Below the pieces are notes generated by a model, which was not told the DNA's origin, made no database searches, and worked only from the letters and a program-made list of their open reading frames with translations. A DNA stretch of 36,641 nucleotides from an uncultured Alphaproteobacteria bacterium (GTDB lineage Bacteria; Pseudomonadota; Alphaproteobacteria; HIMB59), in assembly GCA_902527525.1 (NCBI GenBank), contig CABZOW010000009.1, positions 1 to 36,641 on the forward strand, in the 5' to 3' direction. Numbering within the stretch: position 1 is the first letter of the stretch; each line of letters begins with the position of its first letter. This document shows positions 23,286 through 34,315 of the stretch, piece by piece. The position numbers were made by a program, and so were the translations under genes.

Positions 23286-24227
23286 ATGGCAGTTTATACT
23301 CAAATATCTCTTTCTGAGGCACAAGAACTGTTCCTCCCTATAGGTAAGATAACAAATTTTGAGGGTATAAAAGAAGGTGTAGAAAATACAAATTATTTAG
23401 TTCATCTAAATAATGAGAAAAAATTTATTTTAACTCTTTTTGAAAAAAGAACCAAAAAAGAGGACATACCTTACTTTAATAATTTAATGAAATTATTTCA
23501 TGACAATGGAGTGTCTTGCCCTCTAAGTTTGTCTTTGAATAATAAAAACTTATTTAAAGTTAAAGAGAAATCTTGTTGTATTTATAGTTTTATTGAAGGC
23601 AAACCTGTAATAAGACCCAATCAGGAGCAACTAATTTCATTAGGAAAATCGATTGCAAAATTACATCAATCTGGAGATAACAAGGAACTGTTTAGAGAAA
23701 ATATGATGTTATTACCCTCATGGAAACTTATAACCAATCAATTTTTACAAAAGGAGTCAAAAATAAATCTTAACGAATATACATATATTTTGAGCAATAT
23801 TAATAAAATGAGTAGTGGATTTCCAAAAAATTTAAGAAAAATTAATATTCATGCAGATTTGTTCAAAGATAATATATTTTTTATTGACAATGAAGTTTCA
23901 GGATTTATTGACTTCTTTTTTTCCTGCACAGACACTGTAATTTATGATTTGGCAACATTTGTAAATGCATGGTTTTTTTTTAATAACGAATTTCAAGAAG
24001 AGGATTTCAAAAAATTCTTAAGATCATATGAAAAGGAATATAGATTAACTATAGAAGAAAAGAATAATTTTAACTTTTACTTAAAAGTAAGTGCTATTCG
24101 TTTTTTCTTAACAAGAATCTATGACTTAAATTTTAATGTTGCAGGTAATGTTAAACATAAAAACCCTTTAGAATTTTTTGAAATATTTAAATTTCATGAA
24201 AAAAATAATTTACAGGACTTTTTTTGA
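23286..24227 (+). CDS. thrB: Homoserine kinase, APH-fold (ThrB type II)
   Basis: Phosphorylates homoserine in threonine synthesis. 313 residues of the aminoglycoside-phosphotransferase fold used by proteobacterial ThrB, not the GHMP type. MAVYTQISLSEAQ is the family's typical opening. The glycine/Asn region GVENTNYLV is at 31-39. The catalytic loop IHADLFKDN (188-196), the metal-binding IDFFFSC (208-214) and the following YDLA are nearly identical to characterised alphaproteobacterial ThrB. Its TGA overlaps the TTG start of rnhA (TTGA). thrC, the next enzyme of the pathway, lies nearby on the other strand. Confidence 0.96.
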   Translation: MAVYTQISLSEAQELFLPIGKITNFEGIKEGVENTNYLVHLNNEKKFILTLFEKRTKKEDIPYFNNLMKLFHDNGVSCPLSLSLNNKNLFKVKEKSCCIYSFIEGKPVIRPNQEQLISLGKSIAKLHQSGDNKELFRENMMLLPSWKLITNQFLQKESKINLNEYTYILSNINKMSSGFPKNLRKINIHADLFKDNIFFIDNEVSGFIDFFFSCTDTVIYDLATFVNAWFFFNNEFQEEDFKKFLRSYEKEYRLTIEEKNNFNFYLKVSAIRFFLTRIYDLNFNVAGNVKHKNPLEFFEIFKFHEKNNLQDFF

Positions 24228-24667
24228 TTAAAGTATACACAGACGGCTCTTGTCTAGGTAATCCTGGTAATGGTGGTTGGGCATTTGTTGTTATCAATGA
24301 AAAAAATATTAGCTACAGAGCTGGTTTTGAGAGAAATACTACTAATAACCAAATGGAACTAATGGCAGCAATTAAGGCAATAGAATTTCTTGATAAGTAT
24401 ATAGATATAAATCTAAATACTGATAGTAATTATTTAAAACAGGGTATCAACAATTGGATACTCAACTGGAAAGTAAATAATTGGAAGACATCAAATAAAA
24501 AGGCAGTTAAAAATAAAGAACTTTGGGAGAGATTAGATGAACTAAACTTGAGTAAGAATATAAGTTGGAGTTGGGTGAAGGCACATAATGTCGATGAATT
24601 TAATAACCAAGTTGATCAACTTGCTAGACAAGCAGCTGAAACTCTAACTGAGTCTTCGTTTAATTAA
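24224..24667 (+). CDS. rnhA: Ribonuclease HI
   Basis: Cuts RNA in RNA-DNA hybrids. 147 residues. Catalytic residues are Asp7 (YTDGSCLGNPG), Glu45 (NNQMELMAAI), Asp67 (LNTDSNYL) and Asp131 with His121 (WVKAHN and NNQVDQLARQAA). The start is the TTG at 24224, inside the TTGA that also ends thrB; it gives exactly the usual distance to the first Asp and no ATG is available. thrB-rnhA is a common alphaproteobacterial pair. The 3' end overlaps the convergent M16 gene by 24 bases. The window therefore carries both RNase H types. Confidence 0.97.
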   Translation: MIKVYTDGSCLGNPGNGGWAFVVINEKNISYRAGFERNTTNNQMELMAAIKAIEFLDKYIDINLNTDSNYLKQGINNWILNWKVNNWKTSNKKAVKNKELWERLDELNLSKNISWSWVKAHNVDEFNNQVDQLARQAAETLTESSFN

Positions 24668-25897
24668 ATCAGCAGTCTCAAGGTGCTCAATAGGTCCTAT
24701 GGATGAAACTGTTAAATTTGATTCAAGTATATTCTTTCTGGCCTTTTCAAGATCCTCTAATTGGACAGAGTCAATTTTTGAAATAAACTCCTCAGGAGAT
24801 CTGATCTTATTATGCATTAGATAATTAGATGCATTAGATCTACACCTTGAAGAAATGCTCTCCTCTCCTTTTAGGATTCCTACTTTAAATTTTGCTTTAG
24901 TCTTAGTTAACTCCTCTTGTGTGAAGGTAGTAGCATTAATATTTAATTGATCACAAAGGACAGGGATTAATTCTTTGACTTCCTTTTGACCAGTTCCTGC
25001 ATAGACATAAAAAATGCCAGAGTCTGAAAAAAAATCACCACTACTATAGATGCTATAGACTAAGCCTCTTTTTTCACGGATTTCTTGAAAAAGTCTTGAA
25101 GACATACCCGAGCCAAGAAGCGTTGAGTACACTCTTGTAGCATAATATAGATCAGAATGAATATCTACTCCCTCAAAACCAAGTAATAATTTAACCTGCT
25201 CTAAATTTTTCTCCTCTCGGTATTCCCCACCTGAATATGACGATTTAGGTATATAATCGTCGTTGCCTTGAGGTAGGTTTTGAAATTTATCCTCAACAAG
25301 TTTAATAACTTTCTCCTCTTCAAAATTTCCAGATACTGAAAAAACCATTTTTTTTGGATTGTAAAAACTTTTCATAAAACTCTCTACTTGGTCCCTTGAT
25401 ATCGACTTAATAATATCAGCGGTGCCTAAAATCGATCTTCCCATGGGTTGGTCTGGGTATGCTAACTCATCGAATTTGTCACCCACAATACTGTCTGGTT
25501 CATCTGCATACATTCCAATTTCTTGAAGTATCACACCTCTTTCTTTATCAAGTTCCTTAGAGTCAAAAGTTGAAAATTGCAATATATCACTAATAACGTC
25601 TATTGATAATTCAACGTTTTCTTTTAAGCCACTCATATAATAAGCAGTGATTTCTCTTGATGTGTATGCATTGTGAGAGTTTCCTACCAGTTCTACTTCT
25701 TTCGCTATTTGAGCTGCAGATCTATTTTTAGTTCCTTTAAAAGCCATATGCTCCAATAAATGTGCAACTCCATTGATCTCTTTACGTTCATTTCTAGCCC
25801 CTACCCTATTCCACATACCTACACTAACTGTTTCTACGGTATTGACGTGGTCCGTTATGAGCGTCATCCCATTATTTAATTTATGAATATTAGGCAT
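24644..25897 (-). CDS. M16-family zinc protease, processing-peptidase-like
   Basis: 417 residues with two M16 domains. The inverted zinc motif HLLEH is at 46-50 (first His-x-x-Glu-His), with the downstream Glu expected in the region after SHNAYTSREITAYYM. The C-terminal domain has the glycine-rich LGSGMSSRLFQEIREKRGL typical of the PepR/MPP-beta group. The mitochondrial matrix processing peptidase descends from such alphaproteobacterial proteins. Its bacterial substrate is not known from sequence. No signal peptide is seen, so it is probably cytosolic. Start overlaps thrC by 8 bases. Confidence 0.95.
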   Translation of the reverse strand: MPNIHKLNNGMTLITDHVNTVETVSVGMWNRVGARNERKEINGVAHLLEHMAFKGTKNRSAAQIAKEVELVGNSHNAYTSREITAYYMSGLKENVELSIDVISDILQFSTFDSKELDKERGVILQEIGMYADEPDSIVGDKFDELAYPDQPMGRSILGTADIIKSISRDQVESFMKSFYNPKKMVFSVSGNFEEEKVIKLVEDKFQNLPQGNDDYIPKSSYSGGEYREEKNLEQVKLLLGFEGVDIHSDLYYATRVYSTLLGSGMSSRLFQEIREKRGLVYSIYSSGDFFSDSGIFYVYAGTGQKEVKELIPVLCDQLNINATTFTQEELTKTKAKFKVGILKGEESISSRCRSNASNYLMHNKIRSPEEFISKIDSVQLEDLEKARKNILESNLTVSSIGPIEHLETADLIKRRLS

Positions 25898-27242
25898 TTA
25901 ATTTAATGTAATCTCCCAGCTCTTCAAAATTATTATCTAAAATTTCAAATTTTTCTTTATTAGAAAATTCTATATTTTTGTTGTAGTTAATGTCATTGCC
26001 CAATACTTTTTGAACAGTTTCTTGAAACTTTACAGGGTGAGCACAGGCTAAACACATTACTTTTTTAAGATTTAATTTCTCAGCACATACTACACCTACT
26101 GCCGTATGAGGGTCTAATAAAATATTGTAACTTTCATAGGTGTTTTTAATTTGATTTTCAACTTCTTCAGAGGTTGCATTTTCTGATAAAAAATTCTTTG
26201 ATAATAAATTATGTATAGAACTATCTAATTTTTTATTATGTTCATTATTTGAAATATTTTGAAATAATTCATTAGTTGACTCTGGTCCAAGAAACTCAGC
26301 TAAGAGCCTTTCAAAATTACTTGATATAGTTATATCCATGCTGGGACTATTAGTTTTTACAACATTATAGAGATGTAGATCATTATTACTTATAATTCGA
26401 TGTAAGATATTATTCTCATTTGTCGCAACAATTAATTTATTTATAGGAAATCCCATAGACTTGAGTAAATAAGCAGAATATATATTTCCAAAATTTCCAC
26501 TTGGCACTACAAAGTTATCAAAATTACAATTTAGATATGACCATGCATAATAGATAGATTGTGGTAATACCCTGAACCAATTAATTGAATTCACAGCAGT
26601 AAAACTATAGTTTTCATTTAAATTTTTATCTTTAAAAAGTTTTTTTACTAAATTTTGACAATCATCAAAACTTCCATTTAAGGCAATATTGAAAACATTA
26701 TTTGCTCCACTTGTAGTCATTTGTTTTCTCTGAAAAAGTGATGTGGAATTATGAGGATGAAGTATAAAAATACTAATGTTATTAATACCTTTAAAAGCTT
26801 GAATCGCTGCAGAACCAGTGTCTCCAGAAGTTGCGCCAATTAATAATAATTTTTTATCTACTTTTTTTAAATGGTACTCATATATTTTTGCCAACAAGCA
26901 CATAGCATAATCTTTAAAAGCTAATGTCGGACCATGAAATAAATTTAATAATTCATTGTCTCCTATATTTGATACTGAAACGATTTCTTGATCAAAATCA
27001 CTATAGGCCTCGTGAATTATCTTATTAATTGTTTTAGAATCAAATAAATCTAATAAAAAAGGAGATAGAATAAAATTTGCTATATCAAAATAATTTTTTC
27101 CTTTAAGTGCATTAATTTGATCAATACTGAATTTTGGAATTTCTTTTGGGATAAAGAGTCCTCCATCTGGTGCTAGGCCATAATTTAGAACCTGTTCAGC
27201 AGAAAAATCAGTTTTGTTATTCCTTGTGCTTACATATTTCAT
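25890..27242 (-). CDS. thrC: Threonine synthase
   Basis: PLP enzyme converting O-phosphohomoserine to threonine. 450 residues, the long fungal/proteobacterial type. The N-terminus MKYVSTRN and YGLAPDGGLFIP are typical. The PLP lysine is Lys110 in FHGPTLAFKDYAM. Phosphate-binding LIGATSGDTGSAA and the segment VPSGNFGNIYSAYL follow. Its stop overlaps the start of the M16 gene by 8 bases and its start overlaps the M32 gene by 4 (ATGA). With thrB on the opposite strand, the last two steps of threonine synthesis sit within 4 kb. Confidence 0.97.
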   Translation of the reverse strand: MKYVSTRNNKTDFSAEQVLNYGLAPDGGLFIPKEIPKFSIDQINALKGKNYFDIANFILSPFLLDLFDSKTINKIIHEAYSDFDQEIVSVSNIGDNELLNLFHGPTLAFKDYAMCLLAKIYEYHLKKVDKKLLLIGATSGDTGSAAIQAFKGINNISIFILHPHNSTSLFQRKQMTTSGANNVFNIALNGSFDDCQNLVKKLFKDKNLNENYSFTAVNSINWFRVLPQSIYYAWSYLNCNFDNFVVPSGNFGNIYSAYLLKSMGFPINKLIVATNENNILHRIISNNDLHLYNVVKTNSPSMDITISSNFERLLAEFLGPESTNELFQNISNNEHNKKLDSSIHNLLSKNFLSENATSEEVENQIKNTYESYNILLDPHTAVGVVCAEKLNLKKVMCLACAHPVKFQETVQKVLGNDINYNKNIEFSNKEKFEILDNNFEELGDYIKLNA

Positions 27243-28678
27243 TTAACAAATCTACTAACCAAATGCTCTAAATAATATTTTGAATTTAGCTTTTCACCGG
27301 AAATGCTTTGTAACATTTCATCAGAAGAATATAAAGAGGCTTTTTGGTGAATATTATTATTTAACCATATAATTAATTGCTTAATATTTTCATCATCAGG
27401 GTTTTTCAAAAAAATGTCAAACAAAGGACAATTATATTTAATTTGAGAAGCTATCATTGCACCAAGAGCGTAAGTAGGAAAATAACCAAATATTCCTTCA
27501 TACCAATGAATATCTTGGAGTACTCCTTCTGAGTCTGAGTTTAGATCTATTTCTAAATGATCTAGGTATTTTTTATTCCATAAATCTTTTATGTCTTTAA
27601 ATTTAATTTTATTTTTGAATATTTCTTTCTCAATTTGATACCTAATAAATACATGAATTGGATAAGAAAATTCGTCAGCACTAACTCTGATTGGGTTAAT
27701 TCTAACAGTGTGGTAATGCTCTAAAAATGATTTTTTCAAATCTTTAGAGTTATCAAAAATGGTATTTATAATTTTAAAATAAGTCTGTGATTTAAAGATA
27801 TGATTTTCAAAGAAGAGAGATTGACTTTCATGCACACTTAAACTTCGAGATTGACCCAATGGCTCATAAAGGTATTGAATTGGTCGATTTTGCTCGTACA
27901 CGCCATGACCTGTCTCATGAAACAAAGCTGATAAGGATTCTAATATATTTTCTTCAAACCTTGTTGTTATCCGCACATCATTTGTGGCACCTCCACAAAA
28001 TGGATGATGAGATTGGTCAATTCTTCCTCTGTCAAAATCAAAGTTGAGTTGTTCTAATTTTATTTTTATCTCTTTTATTAGTTTTGCGTCAGAAATATCA
28101 GATTTATAGATTAAAGGAGATTTAATTTTTTGTATATTTTTATACTTCGGTATTATTTCTTTATCAATAATAGAGAAAACTTCGTCAATCTTTACTGAGT
28201 CATAGTCTATATCATATTTTGAAATTAGAGAGTCATAAGGTGTTAAGTTAGTAGCATAAGATAATTGACTCGCCTCTTCATGAACTAAATCTAATAAATC
28301 ATTGAAGTCTTTTGCAATTATTGAGCAATTATTTTTTGTTCGAGCTTCTCTCCATAAATGTTCACAAGTTAATTTTTTTTTAATCAGTAAAGATTTTAAA
28401 TCTGGATCAATAGCATTTTCTTTTATGATAATACTCTTCATTAATTTTAAACACTTACTATCTGTTTCAGTCAAATTTGTATTTTCAGCTTTTTCTATCT
28501 CTTCTTGAACCTCCTCACTCCTAAATATTGTGTCAGTAAATTTAGATAAAATAGACATTTGCTCTGATCTAGAGTCGATACTTTTTTTTGGTAAATTAGT
28601 GGCATTATCCCAAAATAAAACTCCACTGACATCATTTAAGACATAATAATTCTTAAAATACTCTCTGAGTTTATTCAT
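27239..28678 (-). CDS. M32-family metallocarboxypeptidase (Taq type)
   Basis: Zinc carboxypeptidase removing C-terminal residues from peptides; cytosolic. 479 residues, slightly under the usual ~500. The zinc site is HETGH (254-258) with the third ligand Glu284 in SVHESQSLFFENH. Other family blocks are DQSHHPFCGGATNDVRITTR (221-240), NPIRVSADEFSYPIHV and DIHWYEGIFGYFPTYALGAM. All essential residues are present. It overlaps SURF1 by 8 bases and thrC by 4, so it is translationally tied into the oxidase/threonine gene string, an unusual neighbour for this enzyme. Confidence 0.95.
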   Translation of the reverse strand: MNKLREYFKNYYVLNDVSGVLFWDNATNLPKKSIDSRSEQMSILSKFTDTIFRSEEVQEEIEKAENTNLTETDSKCLKLMKSIIIKENAIDPDLKSLLIKKKLTCEHLWREARTKNNCSIIAKDFNDLLDLVHEEASQLSYATNLTPYDSLISKYDIDYDSVKIDEVFSIIDKEIIPKYKNIQKIKSPLIYKSDISDAKLIKEIKIKLEQLNFDFDRGRIDQSHHPFCGGATNDVRITTRFEENILESLSALFHETGHGVYEQNRPIQYLYEPLGQSRSLSVHESQSLFFENHIFKSQTYFKIINTIFDNSKDLKKSFLEHYHTVRINPIRVSADEFSYPIHVFIRYQIEKEIFKNKIKFKDIKDLWNKKYLDHLEIDLNSDSEGVLQDIHWYEGIFGYFPTYALGAMIASQIKYNCPLFDIFLKNPDDENIKQLIIWLNNNIHQKASLYSSDEMLQSISGEKLNSKYYLEHLVSRFVK

Positions 28679-29342
28679 ATTTCTTCCTAATAATTAAAAG
28701 CATTATGACACTGGATAAGCTTAACAAAAACCAAGTTATTGAATAATTTAAATGATTATTTCTCAAAAATACCAGAGGATTAAAACTATATTTAGTTATC
28801 CTATCATCTAGTAAAACAAAATAATATTTTGATGGAAATTCATATTTATAAAATTGGTTAAAATCATTCTTGTTAACTGAATACCAGGTATTATTTAATA
28901 AATTATTCTCAGGAGTAAAAAATGGCTTATCTGAATTGAATTCTCTTATATAAACTTTTGCATTATTTACAGCTAAATATTTTTTAATAATATTTTTGAC
29001 TTGATCAGAATCTTTATCTTTAAACCATCCAAAATTGATTACACTATATATCTCGTTGTTATATTTTAGGGGAAGTATCAGGTGATATCCTGGCTTTCCT
29101 TTGAATGTTTTGGACTCTATGAAGATTGGTTTATCAAGAATTGTGTAATTTTTGTCTAATTTTACTGAAACTAAATTGTTGTATTTATTATTATTAGAGA
29201 AAAGATCAGGATTAATAATTGAATTATTAATATTATTCATTAGATCATTTTTCCAATTAAGTCTAAATAATTGCCATGATCCTAAAATGAAAGTTAGAAT
29301 TGAAATACTAATGAATACAAATGTTAACGATGACTTATTCAT
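28671..29342 (-). CDS. SURF1-family cytochrome oxidase assembly protein
   Basis: Helps insert heme a into subunit I of aa3 oxidase. 223 residues with the SURF1 layout: an N-terminal helix (SLTFVFISISILTFILGSWQ, with the conserved Gly-x-Trp-Gln), a periplasmic domain containing GKPGYHLILPLKY and SVINFGWF, and a C-terminal helix (YSITWFLLSLSSVIMLLII) preceded by NHLNYSITWF, the conserved Asn-His-x2-Tyr-x3-Trp block. Lies 41 bases after coxC and overlaps the M32 gene. Confidence 0.92.
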   Translation of the reverse strand: MNKSSLTFVFISISILTFILGSWQLFRLNWKNDLMNNINNSIINPDLFSNNNKYNNLVSVKLDKNYTILDKPIFIESKTFKGKPGYHLILPLKYNNEIYSVINFGWFKDKDSDQVKNIIKKYLAVNNAKVYIREFNSDKPFFTPENNLLNNTWYSVNKNDFNQFYKYEFPSKYYFVLLDDRITKYSFNPLVFLRNNHLNYSITWFLLSLSSVIMLLIIRKKYE

Positions 29343-29383
29343 AGATTGTTATTTAAGCGATTTTAGTGAATAAAATTTTTGAT

Positions 29384-30226
29384 CTATTTTCCCCACCAGT
29401 AGATACTTATGTATAAAAACAGCCAAACAACATCGACGAAATGCCAATACCATGCAGCTGCTTCAAATCCAAAATGTCTCTCTGTGGTTAAATGACCTTT
29501 TCTTATTCTCAGTAAACAAACTAATAAAAACAAAGTACCAATTAAAACATGAAATCCATGAAAACCAGTTGCCATGTAAAAAGTTGAAGGATATATACCT
29601 TCTGTAAAACCAAAAGTTGCATGTTGATATTCATATATTTGTAAAAGAGAAAATATGAAACCCAAAAAAACTGTATAATATAAACCTTTAAGTGCCTCTT
29701 TATTGTTGCCCTCTCTTAATTCATGGTGAGCCCATGTACATGTAGTGCCTGATAGAAGTAAAATTAAAGTATTTAAATATGGGATGTCTAACGGATCAAA
29801 AGTTTCAATTCCTTTTGGAGGCCAAACTCCAATTCCAAGAGTGCCTGTAAAAACTTCTTTGTACTCAGCTAAAAATGTTTTAGGCAAAAGACTCGCATCA
29901 AAAAAAGCCCAAAAAAAAGCCACAAAAAACATAACTTCTGAGGTGATAAATAGAGCCATCCCCCACCTAAGACCAATCTCCGTAATAGAATTATGAACTT
30001 TTAGGAAGGTGCTTTCTTTAATGATATCTCTCCACCACATAAACATAGTAAAAAGTATTAAAAAAAGACCAGCTAGCATTGGCCATATCATCTCATAGTG
30101 CATATATAAAATAGCACCGGAAACTAAAAAAAGAGCTGAAAAAGCACCAACGATAGGCCAAGGACTTGGATTGACAAGATGAAATTTGTGTTTCTTTTCT
30201 GAGTCTTTGAATACTAAATCAACCAT
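29384..30226 (-). CDS. coxC: Cytochrome c oxidase subunit III
   Basis: Seven-helix subunit of the aa3 oxidase. 280 residues. HLVNPSPWPIVGAF at the start, WWRDIIKEST, the FVAFFWAFFDASL helix with its Glu-x-Met-Phe-Phe entry and the end FHFVDVVW-like HFVDVVWLFLYISIYWWG are classic subunit III features. It follows ctaG by 13 bases, as in most alphaproteobacterial cox operons. Confidence 0.97.
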   Translation of the reverse strand: MVDLVFKDSEKKHKFHLVNPSPWPIVGAFSALFLVSGAILYMHYEMIWPMLAGLFLILFTMFMWWRDIIKESTFLKVHNSITEIGLRWGMALFITSEVMFFVAFFWAFFDASLLPKTFLAEYKEVFTGTLGIGVWPPKGIETFDPLDIPYLNTLILLLSGTTCTWAHHELREGNNKEALKGLYYTVFLGFIFSLLQIYEYQHATFGFTEGIYPSTFYMATGFHGFHVLIGTLFLLVCLLRIRKGHLTTERHFGFEAAAWYWHFVDVVWLFLYISIYWWGK

Positions 30227-30239
30227 TTATTACTTTATT

Positions 30240-30776
30240 TCATTCTTTTTTCTCAAAAAAGGTATATGACAAAGTGACATTCTTTGTCCTACTTGCCTCA
30301 GGATCCTCAAGTATTAAGGGATCTAAATAAAAAGTGACAGGAAACGAAACAACTTCATTTGGCTGGATAGTCTGATCTATAAAACAAAAACATTCTATTT
30401 TAAACAAATATGGACCAATTTTTGGTGGTAAAATATTAAAAATAGATGTGCCAGTGGACTCAATGCCAGTATTATTTTTAGCTTTAAAAACTACGTCATA
30501 CTTAACACCCTCAGTAATATTCATTTTTTGAGGTGCCTCAAACATCCAGTCTAAACCATCATTAACCTGAGCTGAGAATATGACTTTTATATCAAGTTGT
30601 CCTGAATTCATAATTTGGTCTTGTTCTTGGATTTGAACTTCTTTATTAAAGCCTTGGAAACCCGTTATGTCACAAAAAAGCTTATATAATGGAACAGAAA
30701 AAATTACTAAACTCAGCATAAAGCCAAGTATCAATATTAAAACAAATAATGTTTTGTTTTTATTTGATATGTTCAA
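30240..30776 (-). CDS. ctaG: Cytochrome c oxidase assembly protein CtaG/Cox11
   Basis: Delivers copper to the CuB site of subunit I. 178 residues: one N-terminal membrane helix (about 8-32), then a periplasmic immunoglobulin-like domain. The copper-binding CFCF is at 129-132 and a further conserved Cys35 lies in YKLFCDITGFQG. The start is TTG at 30776, which overlaps the TGA of the 33-residue ORF upstream (TTGA); no ATG is available near the helix. Followed by coxC. Confidence 0.95.
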   Translation of the reverse strand: MNISNKNKTLFVLILILGFMLSLVIFSVPLYKLFCDITGFQGFNKEVQIQEQDQIMNSGQLDIKVIFSAQVNDGLDWMFEAPQKMNITEGVKYDVVFKAKNNTGIESTGTSIFNILPPKIGPYLFKIECFCFIDQTIQPNEVVSFPVTFYLDPLILEDPEASRTKNVTLSYTFFEKKE

Positions 30777-30874
30777 ATACCGGATTTAATTCTAAATATT
30801 GTTATAAAATAAAACGCTGTAACAAGCATGAAGAGTAAAGCTAAAACCAATAAATTTTTATTTTTTCTCTTCAT
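30773..30874 (-). CDS. 33-residue single-helix membrane protein between ctaB and ctaG (CoxF-like position)
   Basis: A small ORF reading MKRKNKNLLVLALLFMLV then TAFYFITIFRIKSGI. A basic N-terminus is followed by one hydrophobic helix of about 20 residues and a short basic end, so the N-terminus should face the cytoplasm. Its ATG overlaps the ctaB stop (TAATG) and its TGA overlaps the TTG start of ctaG (TTGA), tight coupling on both sides that argues for real translation. Small unnamed or CoxF-type proteins occupy this place in many alphaproteobacterial cox operons and probably help oxidase assembly. Function is inferred from position alone. Confidence 0.75.
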   Translation of the reverse strand: MKRKNKNLLVLALLFMLVTAFYFITIFRIKSGI

Positions 30875-31800
30875 TAGAATAAATATTTATCAATTACCGT
30901 TAATGAAAATATAAGAAATAAATAAACAATTGAATATCCAAAAAGTTTAATTGAGTCTTTCTTTAAATTTTTTGATTTATTTAATTTTAATAGCTTGTAA
31001 ATAAAATATGCGTTGAGAGCATTAGATCCTATAAAAAAACTCATTCCAGCGAATTTTAAGAAATAAAGAAAATTAACTGAGGCAACCATAAAAAAAGTAT
31101 AAATATTCATCATCATGAGTGTTTTCTTAATACCGTATTTGACTGGGTACATAGGAATATCAGCATCAGAGTAATCTTGGTTTCTAAAAATAGCTAATGC
31201 CCAAGAGTGTGGCGGTGTCCAAAGAAATATAATTAAACATAATATTAAAGGATAAAAAATCTGATCACCAGATATACTTATCCAAGCAATCACTGGAGGG
31301 AGAGCGCCTGCCAGACCTCCAATTACTATATTTTGTGCTGTTCGATGCTTCAGATACATTGTGTAAAAGACAGAGTAATAAAGAATAGTAAAAGCAAGAA
31401 GAATTGAGGCCTTAATATTTGTGAAGAAAAACAATGCCACTACAGAAAAAAAAGAAAAAATTAGACCAATTCCAAGTGCTGTGTTAGCTGAGATATTTCC
31501 TGAGGGAATAGGCCGGAACTTCGTTCTATCCATTTTTGAGTCAATAATTCGATCAAACCACATATTTAAAATAGCTGATCCCGATGCACCCATAGCAATA
31601 AGAGTAAGAGCTACCCCTTTGATAAATAAACTTTTATCTGAGGGGGCAAGTAACATCGCACATAAGGCAGTAAATATTACTAAAGAAATTACACCAGGTT
31701 TAATTAAAACGTATATTTGTTTTAAAAAGTTTACAACTTGAGCAAAAAACAGATTTTGCTCTGTTTGTACGAAAGTTTGTTGATGTTTTTTTTCTAACAC
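30874..31800 (-). CDS. ctaB: Protoheme IX farnesyltransferase (heme o synthase)
   Basis: Makes heme o, the precursor of heme a for the oxidase. 308 residues with about nine membrane helices. The UbiA-type aspartate motif NMWFDRIIDSKMDRT is at 79-93, followed by RPIPSG. The second motif region is FLWTPPHSWALAI, specific to CtaB/Cox10. The start is a GTG at 31800, three bases after coxA ends. Downstream it is coupled to the 33-residue ORF through TAATG. ctaA (heme a synthase) is not in the window. Confidence 0.96.
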   Translation of the reverse strand: MLEKKHQQTFVQTEQNLFFAQVVNFLKQIYVLIKPGVISLVIFTALCAMLLAPSDKSLFIKGVALTLIAMGASGSAILNMWFDRIIDSKMDRTKFRPIPSGNISANTALGIGLIFSFFSVVALFFFTNIKASILLAFTILYYSVFYTMYLKHRTAQNIVIGGLAGALPPVIAWISISGDQIFYPLILCLIIFLWTPPHSWALAIFRNQDYSDADIPMYPVKYGIKKTLMMMNIYTFFMVASVNFLYFLKFAGMSFFIGSNALNAYFIYKLLKLNKSKNLKKDSIKLFGYSIVYLFLIFSLTVIDKYLF

Positions 31801-31803
31801 AAA

Positions 31804-34250
<2,447 letters not shown>

Positions 34251-34315
34251 TTAAGACATATTATTTATCTTTTTGATACAGTATATTGACAGTATGTCGC
34301 TTAAACCCGCTATAA
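34251..34315. promoter_or_regulatory. Space upstream of coxB, with repeated ACAGTAT and an opposed promoter-like pair
   Basis: ACAGTAT occurs at 34278-34284 and 34289-34295, an 11-base period that puts both copies on the same face of the helix; the first extends to the palindrome ATACAGTAT. On the plus strand TTGACA (34286-34291) and TATAAT (34311-34316) are both perfect sigma-70 hexamers, 19 bases apart, pointing antisense into the end of rsmE. On the minus strand, where coxB needs a promoter, I find only poor matches. Regulation of the cox operon from here is inferred. Confidence 0.35.
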
